From: Tetragonia tetragonoides
Taxonomy: Eukaryota > Streptophyta > Magnoliopsida > Caryophyllales > Aizoaceae
Assembly: GCA_038025085.1 (NCBI GenBank)
Contig: CM076140.1
Span: forward strand, 14,962,001 to 15,026,000
DNA: 64,000 nt
Direction of reading: 5' to 3'
Part shown: positions 55,132 to 64,000 of the stretch, one piece after another
How the letters are laid out: each line of letters starts with the position of its first letter
How positions within the stretch are numbered: position 1 is the first letter of the stretch
Position numbers and translations under genes: made by a program
Notes under the pieces: model-generated
The model's input: the letters and a program-made list of their open reading frames with translations, nothing else
Database searches by the model: none
What the model was told of the DNA's origin: nothing

Positions 55132-58100
55132 ATGACAGGGCATTTGGATTTAATGACAAAAACAGAAAATATTGTTCCTTCTCCAGTAGGCTTACCTGAT
55201 GGTATACAAACTACGGCTATTAAGCGGGGACAAGTTGTGTTGGGTCCTAATTTTGTACTGCATGATGTTCTATATGTGCCAAACTTGAGCTGTAATTTAA
55301 TTTCTGTGGCTCAGTTAATAAGGCAGAAGAATTGTGTAGCATTTTTCACTAATCGACTTTGTGTGATACAAGACCTCACCTTGACAATGCCGATTGGACT
55401 AGGTGAGCAGCAGGAGGGGGTATACGTCTACAGGCCCGTTCCAAGTAGTGCGCTTGCTGTTAGCAGAAAAGATACAAAGGAGCTATGGCATAGGAGATTG
55501 GGTCATCCTTCCAGTCAGTCATTGTCTTTGCTTTCAGTTTATTCTACTAGTAGTGGTGAGAATAAAAGTTTGAATAATTGTGAAATTTGTTTTCGTGCTA
55601 AGCAAACTCGAAGTGCTTTTACTATTAGTGAACATAAAAGTGTTGACTGTTTTGAGTTGGTTCATTGTGATATTTGGGGCCCTTATAGTGAGTCGTCTTT
55701 AACGGGTGTTCATTATTTTTTGACAATTGTTGATGATTTTAATCGTGCGGTTTGGGTTTATTTAATGGTAGAGAAAAGTGAGGCCATTAATTTGGTTAAA
55801 AATTTCTTTGCTATGGCACGTACCCAATTTAATAAATGTGTGAAAATTTTCTGCACCGATAATGGCTCTGAATTGCGGGAGAAAAGTTTGGTAAAATTGT
55901 ATGGTGAATTTGGAATTTTGCATCAAACATCATGTGTTGACACTCCTCAACAAAATGGTAGGGTCGAACGAAAACGCAGACATGTACTAAATGTGGGACG
56001 AGCTTTACGTTTTCAAGCCCACCTTCCCACAAGTTTTTGGGGAGAATGTATCCTCACGGCTGCTCATTTTATAAATAGGACTCCCACTAAATTGCTTACA
56101 GGAAAAATACATCATGAAATACTCTTTAACAATCCACCTAAATATGACCATTTGAGAATATTTGGTTGTCTGTGTTACGCTCACTCTAGGCCCAAGCCCC
56201 GTGACAAGTTTGCCTCCCGGAGTCGAAAGTGTATTTTTTTGGGCTACCCGCATAATAAAAAGGTTGGCGTTTATATGATTTGGATAATGGTGATGTATTT
56301 GTGTCACGTGATGTTCATTTTCTGGAGGATGTTTTTCCTCACTATGATGATGCCAATAAAAGTTCTCGATCACCACAATTACCCATGTTCTTGCCAACTA
56401 GTGATGAACTCTAAAGTCAACCACTTGAATCCTCTGATGTCCCTCACATTACGACACACCCACAGCCTACCCCTTCAACACCTAGTTCCACCACTATCCA
56501 ACCAGTATCTCCACTAAGTTCTCATGATATAGAAATCCCTGTTAACCATCATCCACCAACAATTGTTCAAGACAGGGGAAGTGAAGTTTCTACAGGAGAT
56601 AAGGGGAGTAGTCAAGTGACCGTGCCAGAAACTAATGAGTGGTTGAGAAGCAGTTGGGTCTTGGACATCGTGAACGGAAGCCTCCAACTTATTTACAAGA
56701 TTATATCTGCAACACAGTAAGTGCACATACCCCTTCCTCACTGCCGTCTCAGTCCGATGGTATCTCAGGTACTCCTTATCCCCTTGTCAATTATGTGAGC
56801 TGCTCTAATTTTTCTTTGCCCCACAAACAATTTTTGGCTGCTATAAGCGCAGGTGTGGAGCCTAAAAACTATAAGGAGGCTGTTCGGGATCCTCGATGGC
56901 GTGACGCTATGGCCAAAGAAATCAACGCTTTGGATAATAATCATACGTAGACTATTGAGGATCTTCCGGTGGGTAAAAAGGTTATTCCATGTAAGTGAGT
57001 ATACCACTCTGATGGTACAATCGAGAGACATAAAGCTCGCCTGGTTATCATGGGTAATGATCAAGTTGAAGGGGTTGACTTAACAGAAACTTTTTCTCCA
57101 GTTGCAAAGATGGTAAGTGTACGTACTTTTTTAACAGTTGCAGTGGCTAAAAATTGGGAACTTCATCAACTAGACGTCAACAATGCGTTCCATCACGGGG
57201 ATCTTGATGAGGAAGTCTATATGAAACTCCCTCCCGACTTTTCTGCTCGTTATTCCAATAAAGTCTGTCGGTTGTGCAAATCTCTGTATGGGTTGCGTCA
57301 ATCTCCTCGCAATTGGTTTGCCAAGCTTAGCTCAGCTTTGCGGTCTTATGGTTTAGTTCAGTCACGGGCTGACTATACCTTATTTACCTATCGGCGTGGT
57401 GATATTTTTTTGGCCCTCCTTGTTTATGTTGACGATATAGTTCTTGCAGGTAACAATTCGGAGACTTGCCAGCAAGTGAAAGATTACCTTAATTCTTGTT
57501 TTCAAATAAAAGATCTTGGTAGTCTTAAGTACTTTCTGGGCATTGAAGTGGCCCGAGGTCCTGAAGGTCTATTTTTGTGTCAAAGGAAATATGCTCTTGA
57601 CATCCTTGCTGAGGCGGGTTTGCTTGGTTGTAAGCCAACAAATTTTTCAATAATTGAGCCAAATCATAAATTGGCTTTGAGTAATGACCCGCTTATGAGG
57701 ATCCCAGTCGTTATCGTCGCATCATTGGCCGTTTGATTTATCTTACTATCACCAGGCCCGAGCTCAGTTATGTTGTGCATACATTGTCTCAGTTCATACA
57801 ACCTCCCAGACAATCTCATTATGATGCAGCTTTTCGAGTATTGCGTTACATCAAGAAAAATCAGGGACAAGGTTTGTTACTGCGCTCAGACTTTGATTTG
57901 CAATTGTATGCTTATTGCGACTCCGACTGGGCTAGTTGTCCGCTCACTCGGCGATCCCTCACTGGCTATTTTGTAATGCTTGGTTCTTCTCCTATATCTT
58001 GGAAAACCAAAAAGCAACACACTGTATCTCGTTCTTCGGTAGAAGCTGAGTACAGGTCTATGGCTACCACTACATGTGAGCTTTTGTGGTTAAAATCATT

Positions 58101-58298
58101 ATTGGCCTCCTTGGGTGTGTTTCACCGTCAGCCTATGCGATTCTTTTGTGACAATCAAGCTGCCATTTACATAGCCTCTAATCCAGTTTTTCACGAGCGT
58201 ACTAAGCATTTAAAGATTGATTGTCATTTTGTCCGTGATCAATTAGCCGCCGGGGTTATCACCACTGCTTATGTTCGCTCTGGCTTACAGCCTCTACC
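55132..58298 (+). pseudogene. Copia A integrase, RT and RNase H
   Basis: Integrase: LWHRRLGHPSSQSL...CEICFRAKQTR, then VHCDIWGPYSESS, FCTDNGSEL and NGRVERKRRHVLNVGRALRF. A frameshift near 56262 and a stop at about 56411 follow. RT: AVRDPRWRDAMAKEINALDN, a TAG replacing the following tryptophan, KARLVIMGNDQVEGVDLTET, LDVNNAFHHGDLDEEVYMKL and LVYVDDIVLAGNN (catalytic YVDD). After a shift at about 57700, RNase H: AYCDSDWASCPLTRRSLTGY, SVEAEYRSMA and FCDNQAAIYIA. It ends at YVRSGLQPL, where element C interrupts, before the usual copia C-terminus. Confidence 0.88.
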
Positions 58299-58729
58299 TG
58301 ATATGGTACAAAATCCTCACAAGGGAAGCATATGACTAATCTCTTCATTGTCCGTCTGTCATGTCAGTTGTTATTTTTTTTTCAGTGCATTTGTAATTTG
58401 CTTTTGCTGAATCAGTGTTGAGTCATTTTAGGATTATACTCTTTTTATTCATTTCTATCCTTTATTGGATTGTACTAGGGTTGTAGTGTTGTACCAATCA
58501 GTGGGAGAGCAACTAGCTATATATGCCAAGGTATCTGTAAGAATGAGACATCAATTATCAAATCAAATGAAAAACATTCTCATTTCCATACTTCCTCTAA
58601 CCTCTCTTTATACTTGCAAACCCATAGAATTATCACAGGGATCTTCTCCATTAACGTGTTCCCTCTGAATTTCTATAAATTATTCCTTGATTTCTCACTG
58701 AATATCCTGGATTAATTATATCCGTATCA
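58299..58729 (+). repeat. 5' LTR of element C
   Basis: 431 bp, TGATATGGTACAAAATCC start and TATATCCGTATCA end; highly similar to 61068-61488. Its insertion shifts the copia A frame. Confidence 0.9.
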
Positions 58730-58731
58730 AG

Positions 58732-58743
58732 TGGTATCAAAGC
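58732..58743 (+). promoter_or_regulatory. Primer-binding site of element C
   Basis: TGGTATCAAAGC, two bases after the LTR, one mismatch from the initiator tRNA-Met site TGGTATCAGAGC. Confidence 0.8.
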
Positions 58744-58760
58744 TAACGACCTTCGGCTCG

Positions 58761-59087
58761 ATGGCGACTGATTCCTCAAGGCTCCAGCAATTTTGCGATG
58801 AGCTCCAACAAAATGTTCCACTCGAATCTCAGTTGGTAGCTGGAGTAAACACTAAGGTACTTCACTCTTATAAATGCTTTTCCAACTATGAAATACTTGA
58901 AAATTGGGAAAATGGCTTATGTCAATGGTGTGAAGAACTCTATTCTCCAGAGCATAAGTGTGCAAAAATTGGGTTAGATTGCTTGTTTATAGTAGATGAA
59001 TACTCTATATACCTCTTGCTTGCTGAAAATGAAGTGGCTTATCATAAAAACCAGCAACAGAACGTAGTGACAAGCCCTGCCTGCTAA
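58761..59087 (+). CDS. Element C ORF1: gag-like zinc-knuckle protein
   Basis: Likely start MATDSSRLQQFCDELQQNV at 58761. It ends at a stop at 59085-59087. Centre: ENGLCQWCEELYSPEHKC, the GLC..C...Y.PGHKC zinc-knuckle pattern of gypsy gag proteins (G replaced by E), followed by a short LxxLFIVDE stretch that normally leads into the protease. Only about 109 residues, so the capsid part of gag is missing or reduced. Whether it is translated is unknown. Confidence 0.5.
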   Translation: MATDSSRLQQFCDELQQNVPLESQLVAGVNTKVLHSYKCFSNYEILENWENGLCQWCEELYSPEHKCAKIGLDCLFIVDEYSIYLLLAENEVAYHKNQQQNVVTSPAC

Positions 59088-59209
59088 GTGTTTGATGAAA
59101 TGCCGCAATCAAATTTGATGGTGGGATTAAGCAAAGAAGGGGGAGCAATTGTTGATCAAGATGTGTTTGAAGAACCCAAGTCTTAGAGGACCATTGTTCT
59201 GAACTAGAG

Positions 59210-59728
59210 GTGACCATTCTTAGTGCACAGAAGGTGTTCGATGAAAGGCCTGAACCAGCTCCTGATTTGTGTCACATGGCGTTGTTTAAGTTTGTGGAAG
59301 GGTTTGATGACACACAACCATGTTTAGTGTTGTTTACTACTAACTTGGAGGATCAAGCGCAAGAGGATCATGATGAGGTAAAAGATAAGGGAAGTGAGGG
59401 TGATTACTTGTTGGAGCAATGTCATATTGACACACATCACATGCTCAATGAAATATCCCAATTTCTCCCATATACATTTAAGGGCAACATGCTCTTAGTC
59501 CTTGGAGAGCGACTGGTCTATGACCCGGGAGCTGAGCAGAAACTCATTAATGAGTTGCAGGTTTGGTTTGTCACTCCAACCTTACTTATTTCTCCAATGA
59601 TTCTTGCTTATGACATAAACTTTGGTATTTTTCGACATAGTACCAGTTGGAAGAGTAAATTTGAATTACACTGGTGGGAATCTCTATTGGGGTGTTTAAT
59701 TGCAAAATCGGGGAAAAATAGTGTTTGA
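59210..59728 (+). CDS. Element C ORF2: unrecognised protein
   Basis: 172 codons without an obvious family. It has SAQKVFDERPEPAPD, LFKFVEGFDDTQPCLVLFTT, an acidic stretch (EDQAQEDHDEVKDKGSEGD) and LLVLGERLVYDPGAEQKLIN. The start is uncertain; the frame could begin further upstream through a shift. Composition looks like real protein, and no retroviral motif is present. Possibly captured host sequence or a diverged gag part. Confidence 0.4.
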   Translation: MTILSAQKVFDERPEPAPDLCHMALFKFVEGFDDTQPCLVLFTTNLEDQAQEDHDEVKDKGSEGDYLLEQCHIDTHHMLNEISQFLPYTFKGNMLLVLGERLVYDPGAEQKLINELQVWFVTPTLLISPMILAYDINFGIFRHSTSWKSKFELHWWESLLGCLIAKSGKNSV

Positions 59729-59881
59729 AAAACAATGATAAACCTTAGAGAAATTCAAAGTTGGGGTATCCTTCATATATTTTTTAGATTGTTCTATTGA
59801 CCACTGGGTTTACTTGCTGATAATTTACAGTCTTGGGACATAAAAGAGGAGGCTACTGATTGTGAATTTTTTTCACTGGCA

Positions 59882-60304
59882 TTGCTTTCTATTGCTGATA
59901 GATCACATTGGAATATTCACAAGCCACCCTATGGTTCATCTCTTTTATCTCTATTTGAGGATGGCATGATTAGAGATATACCTTGCCTTCCATATGAGCA
60001 TTTAATAGTCACTACGTCCAGGGGTTGTCTAAAGAAAGTGAAGAACAGTGAATATGAATTTAGTGAGGCTTGTGGAGTGAGTACCCCTGCTAGTTTCCAA
60101 AATGATGATTGTGGGATTCAATTATGTTTCATTCTTAGGAGATTAATGGTGTCCACTCTAGTAGAAAATGGTATTCATGAGGGTGACTATTTGAGAGCCT
60201 TACAGGTGGTGGAAAAGTATGCTATTGGTGTTAATATGGTAGCAACTAGTGACTACATTTTAGATGGGAGTAGTGACACATTCAGCATTAACGCTTACAA
60301 CTAA
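59882..60304 (+). CDS. Element C ORF3: unrecognised protein
   Basis: 140 codons in the same frame as the previous ORF, separated by stops around 59726-59800. Contains HWNIHKPPYGSSLLSLFEDG, IRDIPCLPYEHLIVTTSRGC and LRRLMVSTLVENGIHEGDYL. No known domain. Probably a continuation of the same decayed coding unit as the ORF at 59210. Confidence 0.4.
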   Translation: MLSIADRSHWNIHKPPYGSSLLSLFEDGMIRDIPCLPYEHLIVTTSRGCLKKVKNSEYEFSEACGVSTPASFQNDDCGIQLCFILRRLMVSTLVENGIHEGDYLRALQVVEKYAIGVNMVATSDYILDGSSDTFSINAYN

Positions 60305-60339
60305 CTATCCATTGTTCTAAAAAGCAAAGTGTTCTATCA

Positions 60340-60885
60340 ATGGGACCTTTGTGCATTGTGCATCCTGAATTCGTTTGGTGGTATACCATTGTGAACCAAG
60401 AAGGTGTTGCTGGTCAACTCAATAAATTTCATCACACAAGGCTTATGATTATTGCTGGTACAATTGGACATGATGCAACTGAGCCAAAAGATGTGAATTC
60501 AGCACGAGGTATGAGGCGTACTTCTTTTGAGTGTCACTTAAGTGATACGTGGGAATATGAAGGTAACCTGCAGACTAAGGGACATATAAAGAGTTCTATT
60601 GTTGCTGCAACAATGAGCACTAAAGCTGCAGTATATGCAACAGAAGTTCACGACATCAATGACCTTATGGAGAAAAAGAAAATCCTTATTGTCATAGTTT
60701 CAGATCATGTGAATTTTGTGTTGTACATGCCACTAGAGTATGAAATGGACAGCAATGCTGACAAACTCGTTGCAAGGGACAGATATCTTAACTTGCTTTG
60801 GGGTAACAAAATCATGGTTACCTTACCTTTTGATCCTGGAGGTATACAACTACAAGTGATTTGCTTTGGGATTGCAATATACTGA
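60340..60885 (+). CDS. Element C ORF4: unrecognised protein
   Basis: 181 codons starting MGPLCIVHPEFVWWYTI, with FHHTRLMIIAGTIGHDATEP, SFECHLSDTWEYEGNL and VARDRYLNLLWGNKIMVTLP. In a third frame relative to its neighbours, so a frameshift likely separates them. No retrotransposon enzyme motif and no recognised family. It ends about 180 bp before the polypurine tract. Confidence 0.4.
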   Translation: MGPLCIVHPEFVWWYTIVNQEGVAGQLNKFHHTRLMIIAGTIGHDATEPKDVNSARGMRRTSFECHLSDTWEYEGNLQTKGHIKSSIVAATMSTKAAVYATEVHDINDLMEKKKILIVIVSDHVNFVLYMPLEYEMDSNADKLVARDRYLNLLWGNKIMVTLPFDPGGIQLQVICFGIAIY

Positions 60886-61067
60886 TCAGCTACACTGTTT
60901 TTGAGCCGTTGGTTGGTCATGTTTTCCTGATTCTCGTGTGTGACCCCGGTGGGAACATCTCCTTGGCATTCATTCATCACCAACAAGAAAACAATACCTC
61001 AAGTAATTCAAGTCCAAAATGTGCAAAACTCCCACCCTTGAGGTCAAGGGTCTTTGAAGGAGGGAGA

Positions 61068-61488
61068 TAAATCCTCACAAGGGAAGCATATGACTAATCT
61101 CTTCATTGGCCGTCTGTTATGTCAGTTGTTATGTTTTTTTTCAGTGCATTTGTAATTTGCTTTTGCTAAGTCAGTGTTGAGTGATTTTAGGATTATGCTC
61201 CTTTTATTCCTTTATATCCTTTATTGGATTGTACTAGGGTTGTAGTGTTGTACCAATCATTGGGAGAGCATCTAGCTATATAAGCCAAGGTATTTGTAAG
61301 AATGAGACATCAATTATCAAATCAAATGAAAAATATTCTCATTTCCATACTTCCTCTAACCTCTCTCTATACTTGCAAACTCATAGAATTATCTCAGTGA
61401 TCTTCTCCATTAACGTGTTCCCTCTGAATTTCTATAAATTATTCCTCGATTTCTCACTGAAAATCCTGGAGTAATTATATCCGTATCA
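61068..61488 (+). repeat. 3' LTR of element C
   Basis: Aligns with the 5' LTR from AATCCTCACAAGG to CCGTATCA. The first 10-13 bases are missing, so its left edge reads GGGAGATAAATCC. Confidence 0.88.
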
Positions 61489-61493
61489 CTACC

Positions 61494-62684
61494 TATACGA
61501 CCAATTTATCACCCTGAACTCTCTCTATCTCTCGCCCAATCTAAAATCTCTCGACAATAATAAAATCCAGCATGGGCAAATCGGGGTTTCACTGCCCAGA
61601 AAAAGCTTGAGAAGAAATTGAAGACGAAGAAGATCTCTCTCTCTAGAGACTTCGTCAATTTAATTTGCGGTTTGCGGTTGTTTTGGGACTTCTTTTTTTT
61701 GTGGGTGGTTATTTTTGTTAAAATCTTAAGATGGACTCTATTGGGGGTATAAATTAGAAGATGAAGCATTGTAGCTTCTCATCAACTAAATGATCAGAAT
61801 GTTTGTAACAGAAACTCCTAATTTGGATAATTAATTCCATTTTCAATTCTGTTATTGCTCTGGCAACAAAACATTGTAGCTTTTTTTTTGAAGGTGTATA
61901 GACATTTCTTTTGCCAAAAATCCTTTATAACCAGGAAAAGTAATAAAATGGGAGACTATTTGAAAGCTGAGAAAGAATACAGTAGTGGTGATGAGAGAGA
62001 GCTAAACTAAGCGCATGAGAGGAACATTAAATCCTTAATTCTTCAAAAAATACATTTGTTGTTGTTTAGGCAAACACAACCATGTTGATTTATCAGCAAG
62101 CTAAGAGAGACTCCGAAGTACGGCCTTGAAGCTACAAATGATGAATCATACCTTAGGGTGGTGATGTGGGTAACAATAACAAGATATAGAGAGAGAATGG
62201 AAGTTCCAATATGCCAACTAGAAAAGCGAACAGTAGGTTGGTCCTCATTAATGGCGAAATTCCATTACAATGTTTGTATTGGCAAACATAGAGATTGATT
62301 TGGGAAAGAAGATGAAAATCGTAAATCTTAATTTGGAAATTTGGTAGTACTGTAGCTGGTGGTGGGCATATATGTGGATTCAATTTAAATGAGTTTAGGT
62401 TAGTAAAGGTTGTAAACTTGTAATTCATCTGGTTTTGTTGGGGTGGTGGTGGTTGCGTGAGGGGGGTGATAATGAGGGAGAATGATGGTGAAGAGAGAGA
62501 AAAGGGGGTAGGATAGGTGGTTTGGTGGGGGTGAGCAACAGGATGGGTGGTAAATATTTAATACTCATTAATAGATCATGTAAGTATTTTAGTCTAATCA
62601 AATAAAATTGGGAGGTTAAGTCACCGAAAAGTGTAAATAGGTGTGACCTTCCGGGCGATTTTTTTTTAAAAGGTGCTTCCACGC

Positions 62685-62689
<5 letters not shown>
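61494..62689. other. 1.2 kb without recognisable genes
   Basis: AT-rich sequence after element C, with CT- and GGTG-rich patches (62430-62540). It does not continue the copia A RNase H frame, which shows A was already truncated, or was truncated, at this point. Confidence 0.5.

Positions 62690-62759
<70 letters not shown>
62690..62759. repeat. (TA)n microsatellite
   Basis: About 70 bp of uninterrupted AT/TA repeats. Confidence 0.98.
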
Positions 62760-62761
<2 letters not shown>

Positions 62762-62762
62762 G

Positions 62763-63996
62763 GCATGTCACGTAGGTGAGAATTTTAAGAACACGTCATA
62801 TAAGTAAAGATAAAGACAAAAGTTAACTGGTGTAAAATGTTTAGGACTCTTAGATACCCTACTATTTAGAATTCTTGAGTTGTGATAGACCTCTAGAGTT
62901 TTGTAAGAGTTATACTAGAACTCTGTCAAATATTTGAAATCAAATATGACTTTGTCTTCACATATCAAAAAATAATAACTTTTATACCATCAAATTCGCA
63001 TCGAAAAGTACTTTAGAACGAGATGCATATACACTATGTGTAAGAAACATGTAAGATCGCAAGTATATGTTGGTTCCCGTAAATAAGTAAAAATCATAAT
63101 AATATTAACAATAAAATTAAGGCTGAAAAAAAAAAAGGAGCAAATATCTTTAGCCACCTAAGCAATATTTTTAAGAGCATGCCACATAAGAGAGAATATT
63201 AAACAATAAAATTAAAGTAACACATACTCATAACACATACTTTAAACAAAAAATTAAAAATAAATAGAAATAGAAATAAGAAAAGAAACAGAAGATTTTT
63301 CACACTTTATTAACTGGTAATTATACTCAAATCAATTGCCAAATAAAATTATTTTTAACATATCAATCAATATATAAAATAAAGAAGTTTCATAGTAATA
63401 AAATTTCGGATCATGAAAAACAGAGATTGAATTGTGCTAAATAGTTAAAGTTTTATTGGTGTCATAACTACTTTATCTTTGCCTAATATTCAAACTCGAA
63501 TATAACTATCCTACACATCTTTAAAAATAATAATATTTACATCATAATATTTGTATCGAAAAGTACTTCGAAATGCGATGCATTTATAATATGTTTACAA
63601 TAAACTTGTAAGATTGTGTTACAATATTAATTTCCGTAAAAAAAAAATTTAAAATATGATATTTACTAATAAAAGAAAAATAAAAACAACAAAACATATA
63701 AATTTAAACGCGTGCATCCCACGAACATCGCGTCACATAGGAATGTCATCTAAACAAGCAATTAAACAAAAAATAAATAAAGGTTAGGAAATAAAATATA
63801 AAGCTTGAGTTGTGATAGACCTCTAGAGTTTTATAGGAGTTTTAATAGATCTCTGTCAAATATTTATAAAATCAAATATAACTTTTCCTACATGTCTAAA
63901 AAAATAATCTTGTAAATCATCAGATTCGCATCAAAAAGTACCTTATAACATTCATTTACAATATATATAAGAAACATGTAAGATTGACTTAAAAAT
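62763..63996. repeat. Degenerate long repeat, three copies in 1.2 kb
   Basis: CTTGAGTTGTGATAGACCTC with the following 170 bp occurs at about 62874 and about 63804. A weaker copy starts at about 63428 and shares AATAATAATATTTACATCAT, TCGAAAAGTACTT and AACTTGTAAGATTG. Each copy is preceded by a (G)CATGTCACGTAGG / GCCACATAAG / GTCACATAGG word (62763, 63163, 63730). AT-rich, non-coding, family unknown. Confidence 0.75.
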
Positions 63997-64000
63997 TAAT

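Larger units (their letters stand above)
47991..58298 (+). mobile_element. Ty1/copia element A, truncated, host of two nested insertions
   Basis: A short candidate 5' LTR (47991-48197, TGT...ACA, start uncertain) is followed directly by a TGGTATCAGAG primer site. The gag start (48321) runs to 48661, where element B inserted with a GTGAA duplication. The same frame theme resumes at 54337 (end of gag, zinc knuckle, protease, integrase, RT, RNase H) up to 58298, where element C begins. No 3' LTR is found after C, so A lost its 3' end. Many stops and frameshifts: the oldest member of the nest. Confidence 0.85.
58299..61488 (+). mobile_element. Non-autonomous LTR element C, 3.2 kb
   Basis: Flanked by CTACC at 58294-58298 and 61489-61493. 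LTR ends TGATATGG...CCGTATCA are inverted-complementary. The 5' LTR is 58299-58729 and the 3' LTR about 61068-61488, which lacks the first dozen bases. Primer site TGGTATCAAAGC at 58732, polypurine GAAGGAGGGAGA before the 3' LTR. The 2.3-kb interior has a gag-like zinc knuckle but no protease, RT, RNase H or integrase; most of its coding sequence is unrecognised. It depends on another element for movement. The knuckle type suggests a Ty3/gypsy (Reina-like) parent, as inference. Confidence 0.85.

Noticed and set aside
58299..58729. Direct repeat as the 3' LTR of copia A
   Set aside because: It differs from the copia A 5' end, pairs with 61068-61488, and has its own CTACC duplication.

Overview
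This window is nuclear DNA of a flowering plant, most likely a eudicot. The evidence is AT-rich intergenic sequence with TA microsatellites, plant-type GT-AG exon boundaries, plant-only gene families (a Tim17/22/23-family gene, remnants of an LRK10L-like receptor, a PDR-type ABC transporter and glyoxalase I), and at least twelve transposable-element insertions, several nested. I cannot name the species. Only one host gene looks intact: a single-exon Tim17/22/23-like gene on the minus strand at 12547-13062. Everything else that codes is transposon-derived, decayed, or an isolated exon.

Layout. 1-640: 5' end of a minus-strand LINE (DUF4283 ORF1). 640-7570: unannotated host-like DNA with isolated minus-strand exons, one split by a 38-bp micro-retroposition, an LRK10L-like receptor pseudogene, and two tandem repeats. 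7570-7935: a Stowaway-type MITE and a TA microsatellite. 7936-12511: a 4.6-kb terminal-inverted-repeat element carrying a captured PDR transporter exon, two tRNA-like sequences and many copies of a short ATAAGTGACC motif. 12547-13143: the Tim17-like gene and its TATA box. 13226-16842: two truncated plus-strand LINEs. 16855-21055: mostly featureless, with small remnants. 21056-27487: a long decayed minus-strand LINE, split by a 2775-bp solo LTR (23556-26330, TSD AATCA) and cut at its 5' side by a CACTA terminus at 27488. 29743-30089: glyoxalase I pseudo-exons.

30467-45806 is a 15.3-kb Ty3/gypsy Tat-lineage element with two 1530-bp LTRs. Sense gag-pol has protease, RT, RNase H, a second archaeal-type RNase H and integrase. 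Downstream of pol it carries two spliced antisense genes: one with a plant-mobile-domain-like protein, one DUF7745/PMD-like. Each lies downstream, on its own strand, of a GC-rich block that resembles the block upstream of the LTR TATA box. This is the most interesting structure in the window.

47515-61493 is a copia nest. Element A (truncated) is interrupted in gag by a young, nearly complete Tork-like element B (48667-54331, TSD GTGAA). Near its RNase H end A is interrupted again by a 3.2-kb non-autonomous LTR element C (58299-61488, TSD CTACC). The internal region of C has a gag-type zinc knuckle but no pol, and unrecognised coding sequence. 61494-64000 is AT-rich with a TA microsatellite and a degenerate long repeat.

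All domain calls were made by eye from translated sequence and motif knowledge, with no database search.
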